A stretch of DNA of 6,379 nucleotides. It comes from Verrucomicrobiota bacterium. Lineage in GTDB: Bacteria; Verrucomicrobiota; Verrucomicrobiia; Verrucomicrobiales; Akkermansiaceae. Under the pieces are notes generated by a model. That model was not told the DNA's origin. It did not search any database and was given only the letters and a program-made list of their open reading frames with translations. The stretch spans positions 5,327 through 11,705 of the forward strand of contig JAPLUJ010000676.1 in assembly GCA_026397695.1 (NCBI GenBank). The letters are read 5' to 3'. A program made the position numbers and the translations under genes. Below are positions 3,955 through 6,379 of this stretch, one piece after another (the first letter of the stretch is position 1; each line of letters begins with the position of its first letter).

Positions 3955-5301
3955 ATGTGTCCCACCCCACCAACTCTGGCACTCGCAGCGGCCCGCACCC
4001 CGGCGGTGGAGGCCGCCATGTGGATGTTGGATCGGGGATTTTTTTCATATGGATGCGCAAATCACCTCGGGACAGGGATTCACGCGTCTCTCCAAACGGA
4101 TGTCCGCACCGCTTCTGGCTGGTTGTCGATGCGGCGTCCGATGGCTTTTCCGGCAGCACATCAGCAGTCTCTCGGGACAGAGCTGCTGGCGCGCTTGGTA
4201 TCGATGGTCCGTGCGGCTTCCGGCTGGTGGTCCGCACGGACCGCGCGAATTTTCCCTGCACTACAAAGCGACGCGCTCGGGACAGCACGGCGATTTGTGC
4301 ATCCTACAGGTGTCTGCGCCGCTTCTGGCTGGTTGTCGGCGCAGGCACCTGCGGATTTTGCCACGACTGGTGGGGGTGGAGCCTATCATCTGCCGGTGTT
4401 TGCCGGGGAGATCCGCGCGTGGATGGACGCGGGGCCCGACAAGTTCATCGTGGATGGCACGCTGGGCGGCGGCGGCCACAGCGAGGTTTTCCTCAAGGCG
4501 GGCGCGCAGGTGCTCGGCATCGACCGCGATCCCGAGGCCTTGATCCATGCACACACGCGGCTCGCCGGATATGCGGAGCGTTTTGCCACGTGGGAAGGAA
4601 ACTTTTCACAACTGCAGGAAATCCCGGAGTTCCGGAATGGCCGACGGGCTGACGGACTGCTGCTACTCGGGGTTTCGTCCCGGCAACTCGATTCGCCCGC
4701 CCGCGGGTTTTCCTTCATGCGCGAAGGACCGCTGGACATGCGCATGGGGCCGTCCAGCCCGCATACCGCCGCGCATGTCGTCAACCAATGGGACGAGGCG
4801 GATCTGGTGCGCATTCTATTTGAATTCGGGGAAGAACCGCAGGCCCGCCGCATCGCCGCAGCCATCGTGAGGCAGCGTTCTATCAGGCCGTTTGCAACCA
4901 CCTTGGAGCTCGCCGCATGCATTGAAAACGCGGTGGCCCGCCACGGTCGGACGCATCCGGCGACGCGGGCGTTCCAAGCCATCCGGATGGTGGTCAACGA
5001 CGAGCTTGAATCGTTAGGTGCAGCTCTAACAGCCGCGCCGCAAATACTCAAACCGGGAGGGCGCTTGTTGATCATCACGTTTCACAGTCTTGAGGATCGC
5101 ATGGTCAAACGTTTTCTCAGGCATCGGTCCGCGCCCTTCTTGGATGAGCCGGGGTGGCCCGAGCCCCGGCCGAATCCAGCCTGCCAATTCCAGCTTCTCG
5201 CCCGCAAGGCCATCACCCCGACTGCTGAAGAAATCTCCCTGAATCCGCGAGCCCGCAGCGCCAAACTGCGGGTTGCACGTTTAATAGACTCCCAGCCATG
5301 A
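3955..5301 (+). CDS. rsmH: 16S rRNA (cytosine1402-N4)-methyltransferase RsmH with a repeat-derived N-terminal extension and a missing SAM-site aspartate
   Basis: The frame runs 448 codons from ATG 3955. The conserved enzyme starts only near residue 141 (GGGGAYHLPVFAGEI), so about 140 residues are extra; family members are about 300. Core motifs: DGTLGGGGHSE (167-177), GIDRDPEAL with Asp190, EGNFSQL with Phe217, QLDSPARGFSF, GPLDMRMG, PATRAFQAIRMVVNDEL, GGRLLIITFHSLEDRMVKRF, and RKAITPTAEEISLNPRARSA at the end. It methylates C1402 in the ribosomal P site using S-adenosylmethionine. The usual DGILLDLGVSS motif reads DGLLLLGVSS (233-242), lacking the Asp equivalent to E. coli Asp101, and Pro of SSPQLD is Arg. 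The extension is made by three 105-bp hairpin repeats. ATG 3955 overlaps a GTG at 3957 in another frame that may be the ancestral start. Internal in-frame starts GTG 4297 and TTG 4333 are possible alternatives. The gene overlaps ftsL by ATGA. Confidence 0.88.
   Translation: MCPTPPTLALAAARTPAVEAAMWMLDRGFFSYGCANHLGTGIHASLQTDVRTASGWLSMRRPMAFPAAHQQSLGTELLARLVSMVRAASGWWSARTARIFPALQSDALGTARRFVHPTGVCAASGWLSAQAPADFATTGGGGAYHLPVFAGEIRAWMDAGPDKFIVDGTLGGGGHSEVFLKAGAQVLGIDRDPEALIHAHTRLAGYAERFATWEGNFSQLQEIPEFRNGRRADGLLLLGVSSRQLDSPARGFSFMREGPLDMRMGPSSPHTAAHVVNQWDEADLVRILFEFGEEPQARRIAAAIVRQRSIRPFATTLELAACIENAVARHGRTHPATRAFQAIRMVVNDELESLGAALTAAPQILKPGGRLLIITFHSLEDRMVKRFLRHRSAPFLDEPGWPEPRPNPACQFQLLARKAITPTAEEISLNPRARSAKLRVARLIDSQP
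4056..4351 (+). repeat. Three tandem 105-bp double-hairpin units inside the 5' end of rsmH
   Basis: The perfect box CTCGGGACAG recurs at 4066, 4171 and 4276, exactly 105 bp apart. Each box is the apex of hairpin 1 (loop CGGGAC, closed by CT/AG): 4056-4086, 4162-4188, and 4265-4296 with 10 of 13 pairs. At fixed offset follows hairpin 2, with a 15-nt loop CTTCYGGCTGGTKGT at 4112-4126, 4217-4231 and 4322-4336. Its stems differ but stay paired: 4097-4111/4127-4140 (one bulge, one mismatch), 4206-4216/4232-4242 (11 perfect pairs) and 4307-4321/4337-4351 (15 pairs, one wobble). A TTTTCC-like box sits at unit offset 81-86, and a T run occurs in the same phase before unit 1 (4041). Between the boxes the sequence varies freely but never changes length. 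In the rsmH frame the units encode a 35-residue repeat (LGT, then ASGWLS or ASGWWS). I do not recognise this family. Confidence 0.8.
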
Positions 5302-5639
5302 ACCGCCGCCGCCACGAATCCCACACCTCTGGTTTTCCCATTTTCGTGCTGCTTTTTATAGCAGCGATCATCGCCGCTGGAGGGGCGCTCTACGTTTTCT
5401 ACAAAAACAGTCAAATCAAAATCACCCGGGAAATCGACGCGATCGAACGCCGTGTTGAACATTACCGGCTGGAAATCCGCACCACCGAGATGCGCATGGA
5501 GCAACTCCTCAACCGCTATGTGATCCGCAAGCAACTTGAGGCGAACGGATCGCCCTTGCGCCCGATTTCCATCGCCATCGTGGAAGAGATCGATCCAGCC
5601 CTGCCGAACCGTCGGAGTGTCGCGTCTGCCGTTCCCTAA
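5298..5639 (+). CDS. ftsL: FtsL-like short bitopic cell-division protein
   Basis: 113 residues starting inside the rsmH stop (ATGA, 5298-5301). The layout is that of FtsL. A short basic cytoplasmic N-terminus (MNRRRHESHTSG) is followed by one membrane span at about residues 13-36 (FPIFVLLFIAAIIAAGGALY). An extracytoplasmic region then looks coiled-coil forming (ITREIDAIERRVEHYRLEI, then MRMEQLLNRYVIRKQLEANG), with a Pro-rich tail. FtsL works with FtsB and FtsQ in the divisome and helps activate FtsW/FtsI septal synthesis. Primary sequence is poorly conserved in this family, so the call rests on size, topology and its place between rsmH and ftsI. The tight overlap suggests translational coupling. 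Confidence 0.8.
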   Translation: MNRRRHESHTSGFPIFVLLFIAAIIAAGGALYVFYKNSQIKITREIDAIERRVEHYRLEIRTTEMRMEQLLNRYVIRKQLEANGSPLRPISIAIVEEIDPALPNRRSVASAVP

Positions 5640-5642
5640 CCT

Positions 5643-6379
5643 GTGCATTCATCCTTCCAGACCCGTTGCATTCTCCTGTGTTCGATTCTGGTGATCGGAC
5701 TCAGTGTGCTTTCGGGACGATTGATCCAGATCCAACTGGTGGACCGCCACCGTTATGCGGAAAATTCCCAAAAAACCTTCCACCGTATCGAAAAACTGCC
5801 GGCCATGCGCGGCACGATCGTGGACTGCCGCGAGGAACCGCTGGCGAAAAGCATTCCGGTGGTGACCGTTTTCGTGGACAAGAACCACCTCGCGGATCCC
5901 AAGCTCGCCAGCTACGGACTCGCCTGTCAGGAAGCCAGTGAGGAACCAGGATGGAACGATCTCAATCCTGAAATCCAACGCCGCCGTATCAATGGCCTGC
6001 GCGGCGAAATCCTCGCCCGCGACCCGACCGAAACCATCGTCCGGAATTACCTCACCTATGCGGTGGGCGTGCTCGCCCGGCCGCTCGGCATGCGCCACGA
6101 CGAACTGCGCGAAAAAATTGCAACCAGCAAAGGCAAATGGGTGGCCATCGCCAAGGATCTCCCCGAAGACACGGCCGACTCGCTGCGCGAGATCGTGGAC
6201 AAAAACTGGATCCAAGGCTTCGAATTCCAGAACTCTATCAAACGTTGGTATACCACCCCCAATCGCGCCACGCACCTCATCGGATTCACCGGAGAAGTCG
6301 AGGAAACCGACGAACAAGGGAAACCCGAAATCCGAGTGGTGGGTCGCTTCGGTGTGGAATTCTCCATGGAGGCATATCT
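5643..6379 (+). CDS. ftsI: FtsI/PBP2-like peptidoglycan transpeptidase, N-terminal part, cut by the window edge
   Basis: 245 codons from GTG 5643, 3 nt after the ftsL stop, running off the right edge. The start gives VHSSFQTRCILLCSILVIG, a short cytoplasmic end and one membrane span (about 9-25), then VLSGRLIQIQLVDRHRYAE, the typical first periplasmic stretch. MRGTIVDCREEPLAKSIPV (from residue 55) is the family's 'RGxIxDRxGxxLA' motif with a slight change (DCRE in place of DRNG). It continues with VTVFVDKNHLADP, then the pedestal region with RWYTTPNRATHLIGFTGEV, the usual 'R-YPxGxxAaHxiGf' site, and VGRFGVEFSMEAY corresponding to 'G-G-E-xxxd'. The catalytic SxxK, SxN and KTG motifs lie beyond the window. 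FtsI crosslinks septal peptidoglycan. Confidence 0.88.
   Translation, partial: MHSSFQTRCILLCSILVIGLSVLSGRLIQIQLVDRHRYAENSQKTFHRIEKLPAMRGTIVDCREEPLAKSIPVVTVFVDKNHLADPKLASYGLACQEASEEPGWNDLNPEIQRRRINGLRGEILARDPTETIVRNYLTYAVGVLARPLGMRHDELREKIATSKGKWVAIAKDLPEDTADSLREIVDKNWIQGFEFQNSIKRWYTTPNRATHLIGFTGEVEETDEQGKPEIRVVGRFGVEFSMEAY

Noticed and set aside
3737..4288. 183-residue minus-strand open frame spanning mraZ and the array
   Set aside because: It is antisense to mraZ and rsmH, with no domain signal and Arg/Ser/Pro-rich shadow composition.
4066..4380. CRISPR-like array (conserved boxes separated by variable sequence of fixed length)
   Set aside because: Only three units, the conserved parts are split into several boxes, the variable parts are coding-compatible, and no cas gene is present. 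Covarying stems point to a hairpin element instead.
4066..4380. Integron attC sites or REP/BIME elements
   Set aside because: No attC R-box (RYYYAAC/GTTRRRY) pairs were seen, no GTAG-type REP head is present, and no integrase or RAYT transposase lies in the window.
5649..6317. 222-residue minus-strand open frame
   Set aside because: It lies opposite ftsI, whose conserved motifs are clear on the plus strand. It is a GC-rich shadow with no recognisable domain.

Overview
The window looks like chromosomal DNA of a moderately GC-rich member of the Verrucomicrobiota, perhaps Verrucomicrobiales/Akkermansiaceae-like. The reasons are the mraZ-rsmH-ftsL-ftsI order, a secreted zinc-protease-like protein with an SHD1-like N-terminus, and starts that mostly lack Shine-Dalgarno sequences. 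This placement is inference from gene content, not a database match.

Left part (1-1900): a truncated proline-catabolic aldehyde dehydrogenase (pruA type) runs off the left edge on the minus strand. It diverges from a secreted HExxH metalloprotease-like gene on the plus strand, and a perfect 11-bp direct repeat lies between the two candidate promoters. The protease-like gene appears broken: its usual C-terminal segment is a separate ATGA-coupled reading frame (1517-1738), after an AT-rich stretch that carries a perfect hairpin.

Middle (1900-3470): two minus-strand stress or proteolysis genes follow, an Hsp20 small heat-shock protein and a small HELGH zincin. The hsp20 upstream region has a sigma-54-like promoter, a 21-bp near-palindrome at enhancer distance, and a foldable leader. 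The gap before mraZ holds a degenerate tandem duplication, a possible transposase remnant, and an AT-rich mraZ promoter region with three AAATATCY boxes.

Right part (3469-6379): the start of the division and cell wall (dcw) cluster, mraZ, rsmH, ftsL and a truncated ftsI, tightly packed with one ATGA overlap. The surprise is in rsmH. Its 5' end holds three tandem 105-bp units, each with two hairpins whose loops are conserved while the stems covary. The units are in frame and would add a roughly 140-residue N-terminal extension containing a 35-residue repeat. The flanks suggest a roughly 370-bp insertion into an older rsmH N-terminus, similar in principle to the in-frame palindromic elements of Rickettsia. 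Separately, the RsmH core lacks the S-adenosylmethionine-binding aspartate of the DLGVSS motif by an apparent one-codon deletion. I regard the repeat array as the strongest candidate for something undescribed.
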